Shown: positions 50,345 to 60,310, counted from the first letter of the stretch. The stretch: DNA of 64,000 bases from Alitta virens (GCA_932294295.1 OW028586.1:9262790-9326789), one strand, 5' to 3'. Notes: generated from the letters alone by a model not told the origin. Made by a program: numbers and translations.

Positions 50345-50993
50345 AGGGGGTTTCACACATAGCCGGATCAGACGCAGGAGCGTCCCGGAGGTCAACTCCG
50401 TAATACTCCCGCATACTCCGGGGAAAGGCGTATAGACATCTTGTTCATGTCCGGGAGTGTCCGGCAGTGTCCGGCATGGTCCGGTATCTCCGGGGGACTC
50501 CGGCAAAAAAATTAAACATGTTTAATTTTTCATGCCGGAGATCCCGGAACAGTTAAATCCGTGTTGGTCCGTGTAGATCCGTGTAGACGCCCAGTAGACT
50601 CCGCCGATCTCCGGGAATCTCCGTATTGACTCCGGCATGTCTCCGGCATGTCTCCGGCTACATCCGGCGTCAACCGGGCATGAATATTTCGCCGCCATTA
50701 ACGCCGGAGAGTACAAGGAGCCACAACGGATCCACACGAATGAACACGGTGTAAAGACCGGTGATATCCGCGAAGGCACCGTGAAAATCCGGTTCACTCC
50801 TCACTCTAAACGGGACAGTCGTGTTAGCTCCGTGTTGCTTCTTGTTGAGACCGTATTGACATCGTGTACACATCGCCAAACATTTATTTTTTGTTGACAT
50901 TTAACAGCTCTTTGATCCCGGAACCCCCCGGAGGTAATAAAATGTTACTCCGGGACGCTCCGGCGTCTGATCCGGCTATGTGTGAAACCCCCT
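50345..50993. mobile_element. 649-bp MITE with long terminal inverted repeats and TTA target duplication
   Basis: The left end AGGGGGTTTCACACATAGCC, continuing GGATCAGACGC, is matched by the right end in reverse complement over about 45 bp with one early mismatch. TTA flanks both sides (50342-50344, 50994-50996). The interior is crowded with TCCGG/CCGGAG motifs and has a central palindrome at ATTAAACATGTTTAAT (about 50513-50528). A 3-bp TTA duplication is typical of PIF/Harbinger-type elements; that class is inferred. Confidence 0.85.
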
Positions 50994-51130
50994 TTAGCGT
51001 TTTGTCAGCAGGCCATCGACGACTTGCTTTAGAGCTGTATATTTTTTGGTAGCATTTCGTCCAGTAGAAGTGGGGGCAAATCACCGGTAAAAAGATGCAT
51101 TATTCACGCTGTGCCTCTCCGATGAACAAG

Positions 51131-51376
51131 ATGGCGAACTCCAACGGAAATGACGGAAGTGCTTTGTACAGTTTCTTGCATGTTCAGGCTATAGGCCCCA
51201 TGCAGGGAATTCTTGCTGTCTTAGCTTTCCTTATTTTAATGTATTCGCGCATGCGCAGTGACACGTCTACACGGCTATGTAGGTCAATGCTTGAACAAAA
51301 GCAAATGTCCGTGGAAATTGCCGCATTACTTCGAGAGGAAGTGGATACCGTTTTTGTTCAGAAAGGTATTCTTTGA
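51131..51376 (+). CDS. Unidentified ORF in a repeated DNA segment
   Basis: An 81-codon frame from ATGGCGAAC (51131) to TGA, with MANSNGNDGSALYSFL, a hydrophobic stretch GILAVLAFLILMY and a charged end (LLREEVDTVFVQKGIL). A possible splice donor AAAG|GTATTC lies near the end. A diverged, interrupted copy of the same segment is at 56079-56693, so it belongs to a repeat, perhaps the first exon of a transposase gene. I do not recognise the protein. Confidence 0.35.
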   Translation: MANSNGNDGSALYSFLHVQAIGPMQGILAVLAFLILMYSRMRSDTSTRLCRSMLEQKQMSVEIAALLREEVDTVFVQKGIL

Positions 51377-51517
51377 CGTTCTGGCTTTTATTTAATATAT
51401 ACTTTGTAATTTGATCAACTTTTGAAGAAGTTCTGCATTCCGGTCGTCGTGGTTAGCGAACATTTGCTTTGATACTGTCAGTTGTCAAATGATACGGCTA
51501 CAAAATTGTGTGGTATT

Positions 51518-51538
51518 CCCCCCCCCCCCCCCCCCCCC
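51518..51538. repeat. Poly-C run
   Basis: 21 consecutive C bases inside the repeated segment 51129-51840. Confidence 0.95.
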
Positions 51539-51917
51539 TGGCTACAACCAGAACTGCTACAATGAACAGATGACCAAAACGTCAACATGGCTATGTCAAA
51601 TCAGCTACATTTGATGTATAATTTGTGAAGATTGATAAACTTTTGACGAATTTATGCGGTCCGGTCGTCGTGGGTAGCAAGCGTTCGCTTTGATAATGTC
51701 AAACTGTCAAATGTCAACGCACATTGTAACGCTTCTTCCTCACAATATTTCCAAGGTAAATACACGTCTAATTACTAATCCGCCAGTCCACATGTATACA
51801 ACAGTCCTCCAGCCGCCTTTGTTGCACATCTTATGTGCTCTGCTTGATAATTGGTCTAATAACATCAGTGAAGTGGTCTTAGGTTGGGATACCACTGTAC
51901 TGACATAAATGGTGGAT

Positions 51918-52015
51918 CTCAGATAGCATTCCCAATCGTATCAACGTCGGCGCGATGTCGACGACGTCAAAACGATGTAGAAACTACGCTGGCCTGATTT
52001 GGAATGCTATCTGGG
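51918..52015. mobile_element. 98-bp miniature element, copy 1
   Basis: Ends CTCAGATAGCATTCC and GGAATGCTATCTGGG are inverted repeats. The centre carries GTCGGCGCGATGTCG, then GACGTC. Same length and sequence as the copy at 53690-53787. Confidence 0.85.
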
Positions 52016-52204
52016 ATGTGAGAACTCAGCTCGTGTAGGTTGCTACTGAATGTCAATTCATGTTTTTACAGTTAGGCACTACAGCTATATAATAAATTCA
52101 TTTTGCCATAAAATTAAGGAGCTCCGATTAGTGCCTCAGAACTCAACATCTAGTTGTATCTAAAAAGTATACAGAAGAAAAAATATTTGGGAAAAAGGAA
52201 CAAC

Positions 52205-52325
52205 CCATGGGGTAAGTGTGTAACATGGGTGGACTCCTCCTCTCTCTCACCTCATCAATCAACCCTCGGTAGCGGCAAGAACTTGCCTTTGAGGGCTGCA
52301 CTTTCAACATCCACCTATTGAATTT
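52205..52325 (+). repeat. SINE fragment
   Basis: GTGTGTAACATGGGTGGACT, CTCATCAATCAACCCTCGGT, AGCGGCAAGAACTTGCCT and GGGCTGCACTTTC are the reverse complement of the SINE at 15119-15240. Confidence 0.75.
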
Positions 52326-52560
52326 TAGACGCACATCTACATTTGTCTGTGATTTGCGCTATATACAGCGGAAGCACAGGAGCAAAGGATTAATATCATT
52401 CCTAAATAATATCTTAACAATAAAGCATCAAAAATAGCTCCTTATTCATCAGTCATTCTTGGAGAGCAATCTCTTACAAAATCCTGTATACAAGGGATGA
52501 AATAAACGAAATTTCGATGCGAAGTAAATGTATTAAATATTACCGAAATTACCATCATAA

Positions 52561-52657
52561 GACAGAGGAAAAGGGTGTTGAGATAGAGGAACATGGTGTT
52601 GAGATAGAGGAAAATGGTGTTGAGATAGAGGAAAATGGTGTTGAGATAGAGGAAATT
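52561..52657. repeat. 21-bp minisatellite
   Basis: About four units of GGTGTTGAGATAGAGGAAAAT in tandem. On the - strand it reads as a repeated SISTPFS heptad. It interrupts sequence that resembles 63840-63960. Confidence 0.9.
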
Positions 52658-53184
52658 ATATGGTCATGACGTTCTGAGCCAACTTCATTAATATTAAGGA
52701 ATCCAGAGGCTGTTGCTAACTTTCGAGACTTATAAATCACATTACGCACGTAACAGGCAGTTTCTGGTTTACCCTCGGCCATTCTATGGTATTATGAAGG
52801 TCTGTCCATCTGTCCATGGATCCCTTGTAGACAAAATAACTTTCTTAATATTGATGTTGCATCGCCCAAACTTATAAGGATTGCATGTTGTCGCAAGAAC
52901 TAGGAGGAGTTCCATTATTTGCAAAGTGCAAATTTGAAATCGCCGTTACCTCTTTTAAGATAAGACAAGATAAAAATGTATTTTACGTTGGTAGAAATAC
53001 AAGAACAAGAAAACACAAGCACATCTGGGCTCGATCCCTGAGTCTTTGTAAATTGACATATTTTTCGGCCTTACAATGTAAATGACATACAATGTTTTAG
53101 ATATAGTAAAAAGCACACTTTAAAATAACAATGGTTATCAGCACGAAAGCAGCAGTCAAATTAGCTTAATTACTAATTTTATTG

Positions 53185-53665
53185 CTATATATGTAGCCAG
53201 TTATTTTCACAATAAATTATTGATATAGTTGCATGGATACTGTGCTTTCGTCAGTCAGTGGAAGAATCTGAATACAGTAAGTACATCACAAATAAGATAC
53301 AAATCTTTTGTACAAGGAATACATACATAAATTACTGTTTTTAATGATTAAATGATCTTCATGACAATGATAAATGCCATGGCAATCATAGTATCAGGAT
53401 TCGACTTTACTGGTCTTAATTGCAAAGTGTTCTTAATAATAGCATCAGTGAGGTGGCCTTAGATTGGGATTCTGCTGTACTAATATATATTATGATAATC
53501 ATGCAAGAACGTAGCTCATGATGCTAATTATAGTCAAGTGAATAGGCTAGAATAAATCCATTCTGTTACATTTTACCAAAAAGTAAAGGAGCTCCATCAC
53601 TCCCTCAGAACCAACACCTGGCTCTAAAGAGAGAAAATATTTGAGGAAAAAGGTAATACTTGATT
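53185..53665. repeat. Local segmental duplication, copy 2
   Basis: Colinear with 49970-50190 plus 51850-52190: TGTAGCCAGTTATTTTCAC, CACAAATAAGATACA, GATCTTCATGACAATGATAA, then AATAGCATCAGTGAGGTGGC, AAAGGAGCTCCATCACTCCC and AAAATATTTGAGGAAAAAGG. It lacks the inserts found in copy 1. Confidence 0.65.
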
Positions 53666-53689
53666 TTCATTATTATTATCTCACTACAT

Positions 53690-53787
53690 CCCAGATAGCA
53701 TTCCAAATCGTGTCGACATCGGCGCGATGTCGGCGATGTCAAAACGACGTGGAAACGACGCTGGCCCGATTTGGAATGCTATCTGGG
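53690..53787. mobile_element. 98-bp miniature element, copy 2
   Basis: CCCAGATAGCATTCCAAATC and GATTTGGAATGCTATCTGGG are perfect terminal inverted repeats. The middle has ATCGGCGCGATGTCGGCGAT. No coding capacity. Confidence 0.88.
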
Positions 53788-54235
53788 ATATAAAAAAAAA
53801 ATTACATTCATGAACTTGAGAAACCTTTAAGCTTCAAATGCATCATATTTTCAACATATTGTGTAAGGCTTGTACTAACATGTTGGGAAAATATTCCAAA
53901 GATAATCCTAAATATGATGTGAAAATGTTACTGCAATATAAGCAATGTAAAAGGAGCATAAAAAATTACTTATGTTTAGTGGTGTGATGTTAAGCCGTTT
54001 GAGTAATAATTTTAAAAAAACCACATAGACTCATTGTTAAAGCACCCAATTCACAAAGGGTTAGCCGTAAAACTACATTAACTTGGTACTGTTAAAAGTG
54101 TCTTTATATTATAAAGAAAGCACAGAAATCAGCACTTTGGGATTTGGTATATCAGGGTAATTTGCACCTTGGGATTATTCCTCAATCAATGATGAGCTGA
54201 TGGACTTAGTCATCTGTGAAGGCTTTAATTAGTGT

Positions 54236-54299
54236 GAGTGGCATGTTTTCAGCAATTATAAAGACTTATCTAATTATAATTGCTGAAAACATGCCACTC
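54236..54299. ncRNA. Perfect 25-bp hairpin, function unknown
   Basis: Arm 54236-54260 (GAGTGGCATGTTTTCAGCAA, then TTATA) is the exact reverse complement of 54275-54299, with a 14-nt AT-rich loop. It lies about 370 bp upstream of PAN/Sushi gene 2. It could be a miRNA-like precursor, a tiny foldback element or a recent palindromic insertion. No support for transcription is visible. Confidence 0.35.
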
Positions 54300-54672
54300 G
54301 CAATATGTTCTGCAATATTTACATTAAGTTAGTTCAAATAATTTGAATTATGTGTGAATATTTTAATTGGTAATATATAATTGGAATTATCTCGAATATC
54401 GCTGCAATGCTTTGGGAGTCTATGCTATTATTTTATAACATGTTTCACAATATTGAATTTTGTCCAAAAATTATCATTTTTGGGAATATCGTTGAAACTA
54501 CACCTAACAGAGTCTGGGCATGTTGTCCGCACTGAAAATCTTTTGATTTACATTATCTTTGATTATGTGTATATATTGAAAGGAGGTTACTTTGAGAAAA
54601 TAAAATGCTATCATAAAATTCGCTTGCATGCACTGTTTAACCTTTGTTAATTCCAATTATGTTGTCTTGCAG

Positions 54673-54860
54673 ATGAAGACGTATCTGGGTGTATTTGCAA
54701 TACTAATTGCCCTCCAAAAGAAAGGATTTTTTGTGTTGACTGCCAGGATGGAATGCATACCAGACCAAGGTTTGGTTGGCCATAATGACATTGAATATTC
54801 TGGCAGTGAATGGACTGGAGACAAGTGTGAGATAAAATGCATGGATACACCATGGTGCAG
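54673..54860 (+). CDS. PAN/Sushi gene 2, coding exon 1 (signal peptide)
   Basis: 62 codons plus AG, from MKTYLGVFAILIALQ to CEIKCMDTPWC, ending at CAG|GTAAGT. An acceptor abuts the ATG, so a 5' non-coding exon is expected upstream. Confidence 0.88.
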
Positions 54861-57625
54861 GTAAGTAATAGTTATATCCCTCATAGCTGGGAGTTAACTA
54901 ACATTTTTGTTGATTATATCCCGACCCGAAGGCGGAGATAAGCAGCAAAAATGTTAGTTATTACTGACTATGAGGGACATAGCAAATGTGTCTGGTGGAG
55001 TATCAGTTAGTTAATTTGTTTGATTGTTCAATTTGTTTAGCTGTTGTTATTCAGCAATTAAAGTACAATTTGCACTCAGAAGGGAGTTAACTAATTTTTT
55101 TGTTGGTTATGTCCCAATGCTGAAGGCCGAGGGATATAACAACAAAATCATAGTTAACTCCTGACTATGAGGGATATAACTACCTTATACTCCATTTGGC
55201 ATATTTACTCATTTATTTCATTGTCTGTTTTATTTTAATGCCTTTATTACGCATAACAGTTCAGTTTTGCTTTCTAAAATTCAAACTTTTTTTTTAAAGC
55301 TAACATGGTCATCTATCTCATTATGTGACTTTCATTAATTGATTAGACGAACTGTAGAATAATGAATATTCTTCAAGTGAATCGTAATTAATGGAAATAG
55401 AAAATAAAACACTGACAATAGAAATGTTGTGGTTTAGTGGTACAAAACAATTACACAATGGTTACATTGTGAGATTGTGGGCATTGAGTTTGCTCCTTGT
55501 CATATTTCTCACCACTTTGACAGGATAAAAGCAGTCTGTGGCACTGACCAGATCGATTATATAAATGTTAAAGAGAAGGTGACCCCTGTGGGACGCCTAA
55601 TTCTATTGGTAATAGATCAGAAGATAATTCATATAGTTCAACATATTGTAGTCTGTTTGAAAGATAGCCTTTTGGTAGATTTTAAGATTGGTCTTGGAAA
55701 CAGTAATATTCTAATTTGTGTAATGATATATCATGGTCAAGTGTATCAAAGGCCTTTGACAAGTATAAGTAAATATTAATGGGAATTAGGCTTTGTCCAT
55801 GTCAGTGATGATTCTTTCTACTAATTCAAGTACTGCCAACTCAGTTGAAACAAAAGATCAGAAACCACATTGACTTACAAAAATATTTTGTGATTTTACT
55901 AAGTGTTCATAAATCTGATTATGCATAAGTTTTTCAAAGACCTTTGACACACTTGGCAAGATGGGGAAAGGGCGATAATTTTCAAATTTGAAATTTTTAT
56001 CTTTTTTATATACTGGAACAACTTTTGTGACCTTAAGTCTATCTGGAAATATACCGGTATGAACAAATGGCTGTACCAGATGGCGCACTCCAACAGATAT
56101 GACCGAAGTGTGTTGTACAGCTAAGCCGGAGATAACACAAAGTATGCCGGAGTCAATATGGAGGTTCCCGGAGATCGGCGGAGTCTACTGGGAGTCTACA
56201 CGGATCAACATGGATCAACACGGATTAAATTACTCCGGGACCTCCGGCATAAAAAATTAAACATGTTTAATTGCCCCGGACAATGCCGGAAATAAACTCG
56301 AGGTCTACACGGTATTACCCGGAGTATGCCGGAGTGATACTCCGGGATGCTCCAGTGTCTGATCTGACTATGTGTGAAGGGGGTTTGAGGTTTGCCGGGG
56401 GCCTCTCCCTTATTTTAATGTATTCGCATGTGCGCAGTGACACATCTATGTAGGTCTACGCTAAAACAGAAGCAAATGTCCGTGGAAATTGCCACATAAC
56501 TCGGCGAATTTTCAGAAAGGTATTCTATGACATTCTGGCTTTTATTTAATGCATACTTTGTGAAAATTGATCAACTTTTGACGATGTTATGCGCTCCAGT
56601 CATCGTGGTTAGCGAACGTCGCTTTGATAATGTCAGACTGTCAAATGGCCTCCTCCAGCCGCCTTTGTTGCACATCTTATGTGCTTTAGTTCATATTTGA
56701 AATGTTTCAATAATTTACTCGATAATGTGTCAATGCCACAGCTGCTTTTAGCTTTTAAGCCATCTATAGTTTTAATGATATTATTTTCATTTAATATAAG
56801 ATAAGATAAAACTTTATTTATAGTCGGAGGTGTAAAATAAAGTTTCATGTTATCTTAATAATGTGCAACATTGGACTAAAATCAAAATTGACAGGAACAG
56901 AGTTCACTAAGTAATTTTTGAATAATTTGTTATTTGGGGTTCTGATTTTTAAGTCCTCAAACCTACTAAAATATAGCAATCTATGTGCGCTGCATGACTT
57001 CACGTTCTGCTACAGAGCTGAAAATAGTAACCTTCCAATGCACTTTCTGAACCTTATAAAATCTTTAAGAGTTAATAATCCAATTTACCCAACTAGGCAA
57101 CATTTTACATTTCAAACAACCTTGATTAGGCATGAATTTGCAAGACAAAGTATCAGTTTTTGTTACCCACTTATCTTCAACCATATGTCCCTAAATATAA
57201 GAGATGAAATCTATACACACAGCCATGAAGGTTATCATACACAGAGATTAATGTTTAACACCATATTGTTATGTTTGTGGAAGAAATTCTTAATTTACAC
57301 AATTATTCTGACTCCTTCCTTTCTTTTTATATCAATTAATGGCTGTAAAAGATACCAGTATTTCCAACCTAAATCTTTATTGAAAAAAAAAGTAATCATC
57401 TTTTCTTATTTTTTAGTTGTCCATATCTATCTTGTCATCATGTGAGTGATATTTATCAAATAAAACTGTTAGATGAATTCAATCTCTACAAGTGAACAGG
57501 TGCACTTTGTAATGTGCAATATCCAGTTCTTATGATGTTATTCTACTTATAAGTTACTCCAATTTAATTCAGTTTTTTTATGGCGGTCTTGCGTGAGTGG
57601 CACTTCAATGATGCCTTGTGAGACC

Positions 57626-57691
<66 letters not shown>

Positions 57692-58955
57692 TTATATATA
57701 TTTCCAAAGGAATGACAATATCCCCTAATGACACTGTTTTTTTCTCTGTATGTATATGGTGAATAAACACTTAAACTGGACTTGAACTTGAGATATGAGA
57801 TATGTACACCCTCAAATGTTATGTACAACTCGGCCTATTGGCATCGTTGTACATTGACATTTTCGGGTGTACATATCTTCCATGTCTCACATGTAACCAC
57901 TGTATAATTGTCTAATGTACACCTGAAAATGTAAATGTACAATGAGGCCGCTAACCACCCTCCTGGAACTTTTTAAAAATGCAAATCCTGATCTAAACCA
58001 TTATCATGACCACTCTGCAAAAATTACTTAAAATTTTATCACAATATATTAAATAATATTAACCATAATATACATTTTATGAAATGTTACTTTTTATATT
58101 TTGAAGTGATCTCAATTATCGGAAAACTTTGTCCCAATCTTCTTTCATCAAGCTAAGCCGGTCCTAATAGTAATTTTTAGCTTTAAATATTTAAGAAAAG
58201 CTTTTGATTATTTACCTGAGAAGAAATGAAACAATTTTCAGTTATTTTATAAAACATTAAAATTGGTTTGCAGGTCCATTGACCATGGCCATTGGTTTGC
58301 CTGGAAATGTGTTCTTTCTCAGGCTAAGTGCTCAGACCCCAATAAAAGTTGCACAGCCGTATTCGCGTCAGCAAAATATTGCATGTATCAAATTGAATGC
58401 CAAATTCCTTCAGTCCCAAATGGTTGGGTCAGGCTGGAATACCCTGACAGAGACAGTGTAACTATCTACTGTAATGAAAACTTCGCTTTAGAAGATCCTA
58501 CTAAAAACAATGTGACATGTTCTGGCAACCAGTGGATTTCTCCAATCCCAAAATGCCTACCAGCTCTTCAAGTTGTAGAAGGAGACCAAATCTGCACGGG
58601 AAACAGACCATGGGAATGGAGCCGAAGACATTATTTTATGGTTGACAAGAATGAAGCTACCTGTACAATAATCACCCAAACTGCTGCTGTGAAAATTGCC
58701 AGTGGACGAATCACACATGTATCTGTTGTGATCAATAACTCAACTTGTGACCAAATTCGTCACAGAATTCAGGTTAGTGCAGCTTTTGAGTTCACATCAG
58801 GAGTGGAAGCTCAATTCATCATGTGTAGTCCTGTTGCTTCAGTGCAATCTATGGGGAAGTGCGAGTTCCTCTGCCAGTCTGGGAATGTTGCTCTACTTCA
58901 GGTTATACCTGCAGATGGTAGCAGTATATCCATATGTGAAGTTTATTGTAAATAG
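54673..58955 (+). CDS. Secreted PAN/Apple-like plus Sushi protein, gene 2 (two coding exons)
   Basis: Exons 54673-54860 and 58274-58955 join in phase 2 to 870 nt, 289 residues. The ATG follows TTGCAG directly, as in gene 1. The hydrophobic start MKTYLGVFAILIAL is a signal peptide. CEIKCMDTPWCRS, then FAWKC, is a PAN/Apple-type cysteine module (about 28-99). Residues 105-157 form a Sushi domain (C105, C129, C145, C157, W150). The remaining 130 residues (WEWSRRHYFMVDKNEATC to ISICEVYC) match gene 1's C-terminal domain, with shared Cys positions and a VKIxSGR motif. The PAN match is by cysteine spacing and wording, the Sushi match is clear, and the last domain is unknown to me. Confidence 0.9.
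54867..55270. repeat. TTATATCCC-type element adjacent to the splice donor of PAN/Sushi gene 2
   Basis: The longest copy seen: GTTATATCCCTCATAGC, GGGAGTTAACTAACATTTTT, CGAAGGCGGAG, TTTGTTTGATTGTTC, TTTGCACTCAGAAGGGAGTT and GGGATATAACTACCTTATAC. It begins 6 bp after the donor. Confidence 0.75.
55470..56088 (-). pseudogene. LINE relic (reverse transcriptase N-terminal half)
   Basis: The - strand reads HTGIFPDRLKVTKVVPVYKK, NYRPFPILPSVSKVFEKLMH, then STELAVLELVERIITDMDKA, LSKAFDTLDH-like and LGVPQGSPSL text across frame changes. These are ordered motifs of a non-LTR reverse transcriptase. Confidence 0.85.
56079..56693 (+). mobile_element. Composite repeat inserted in the LINE relic
   Basis: It begins AGATGGCGCACTCCAAC and ends CACATCTTATGTGCT, matching 51129-51840. 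Between the halves (about 56110-56385) sits a shortened relative of the 649-bp TCCGG-rich MITE, with CATGTTTAATT and a degenerate terminus. It separates the LINE text ending KHFKYELKH from the text beginning RHLVQPFVHTGIFPD. Confidence 0.65.
56690..56850 (-). pseudogene. LINE relic, upstream piece of the 55470-56088 copy
   Basis: LKAKSSCGIDTLSSKLLKHF is the segment that normally precedes TGIFPD in these proteins. It is separated from it here by the composite insertion. Confidence 0.75.
56900..57450 (+). pseudogene. LINE 3'-end relic in the intron of PAN/Sushi gene 2
   Basis: A 175-codon frame with CALHDFTFCYRAENSNLPMH, LRVNNPIYPTRQHF and RHEFARQSISFCYP has the layout of a reverse-transcriptase C-terminal tail, as at 41085-41345. 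The rest of the frame is hydrophobic and AT-driven. I do not regard it as a host gene. Confidence 0.55.
57629..57686. repeat. (TA)n microsatellite
   Basis: About 29 TA units. Frames through it (IYIYIY) are artefacts. Confidence 0.95.
57799..57877. repeat. Imperfect hairpin repeat
   Basis: GATATGTACACCCTCAAATG pairs with CATTTTCGGGTGTACATATC. Related GTACACCTGAAAATGTAAAT follows at about 57920. Confidence 0.55.
58274..58955 (+). CDS. PAN/Sushi gene 2, coding exon 2
   Basis: The acceptor TTTGCAG ends at 58273, entered in phase 2. Encodes RSIDHGHWFAWKC to CEVYCK and stops with TAG at 58953. Holds the Sushi domain and the whole unrecognised C-terminal domain. Confidence 0.92.
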
Positions 58956-59078
58956 CTTTGCAGAGTTCCCATGTAATTACAATCTTCTATCTTGGCAACT
59001 GTTTGTGAGCTTGAAAATATTTGCTTTTATTGTTTTCTTTGGAGCGTTTACACTGTACCTTGTCTTACTTATGGTTCA

Positions 59079-59084
59079 AATAAA
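59079..59084 (+). terminator. Candidate poly(A) signal of PAN/Sushi gene 2
   Basis: AATAAA 124 bp after the stop codon, in an AT-rich context. Confidence 0.5.
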
Positions 59085-59525
59085 AAGAGCTGTAACCACA
59101 GAAAAGCTTTGTATTCATTTTCTGAAGTTCTATCTACAGATCATCTGGAACAATGGAGGCCCATCCAGATGGAAAAAGATAAATCTCTTGTATCCTCATG
59201 TATCCTCAAGTGCCGAATAAGGTTTTATTCTGTAGTTTTGTTAGCTAAATTAAATATATATTGTAATTATGCATCGCAGAACATTTTTACTGTGCAAAAG
59301 CTCTTCGAAATTTTTAACAAAATTTTATCATTTGTTATGACTTCACAATAGACAATTACTATGTGATGAATGTATTTGTGTCATTCATTGTCAAAATATA
59401 TTCAGGAAATTTGTGCAGACACGTTAAATGGACAATTACCTTTCTGTTACCATATTTGAACTGTAAACCAATACTGATAGATTAAATGCAATAATCAATT
59501 TCTAAATGCAATCTATGTCTTTGTC

Positions 59526-59765
59526 TCAATGCTACTGGTTTCAAGTTAAATCATTTTATATGACCAGATGGCAGAGACAACATAATGACGAGATGATAAG
59601 GCTTCGAGTCCACACCATAATACACACTTACATGTACCTTCACTTACCTCAGCTTCAACACTCAGTATAAGGCATTACCATAATACCATAAAGTCTTATG
59701 CTATCGACATCCAGTTTGCATGAAGTATGTCAGTCATAATCAGTGCTGGGCTGTTTTAGTGAAGA
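59526..59765. repeat. SINE-related copy
   Basis: Matches 33375-33565 in order: TATGACCAGATGGCAGAGAC, GAGTCCACACCATAATACAC, ACTTACCTCAGCTTC, CATCCAGTTTGCATGAAG. Confidence 0.6.
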
Positions 59766-60094
59766 AAATGTGCTGTGCCTAAATCTGTGAAGACACAATA
59801 ACACAACATTTCATTTTGGGTTTACAAGGAACTTTTGTCTACCCAGATAACATGCAGACATTGGGCCACAGTAAGTTATAGGTTGGCAATGTCATAGTGC
59901 ATGAGTGCCCAGCTGAGGGCCAAGCCTTGGAAATCTAGCTTTAAATATAATTTTAAACTCTGATGATGTTCCACCTTGGGCCATTAGTTAAACAGGTGTT
60001 ACCGCAAAATACCTAATCAAGCCATTAACTAATTGCAATCTGGTATTCTGTAAATATTCTTGTATTTCATATTCAGTATTCTGTACATATTCTG

Positions 60095-60310
60095 CAGTGG
60101 AACCTCAACTGTAGAACACATTTTGGTGGCATGTACTGACTTTACCACTGTCAGATCTATAGATTTTGTATTGCTGGCTACATGAAGGAAGTTTTTGCAA
60201 CGATAGACCCTAGTGCTATCATAGATTTTCTAAAGGCCATCAATATTCTCCACTAGATTTTTACCTTTCACGGTCATTACATATTCTGACATATTCTGTA
60301 TCATTTATTC
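60095..60310 (+). pseudogene. LINE RNase H-type tail relic, third copy
   Basis: VEHILVACTDFTTVRS-like text across one shift, then FATIDPSAIIDFLKAINILH. Matches the tails at 42300-42400 (- strand) and 49165-49345. Confidence 0.6.

Noticed and set aside
52561..52657. CRISPR-like array
   Set aside because: The units are head-to-tail with no unique spacers, and the genome is eukaryotic.
56918..57445. 175-codon frame as a host gene
   Set aside because: Its first half reads as a LINE C-terminal tail and the second half is hydrophobic AT-driven sequence. No splice partners.
57564..57828. Minus-strand frames rich in IYIYIY
   Set aside because: Direct translation of the (TA)n microsatellite.
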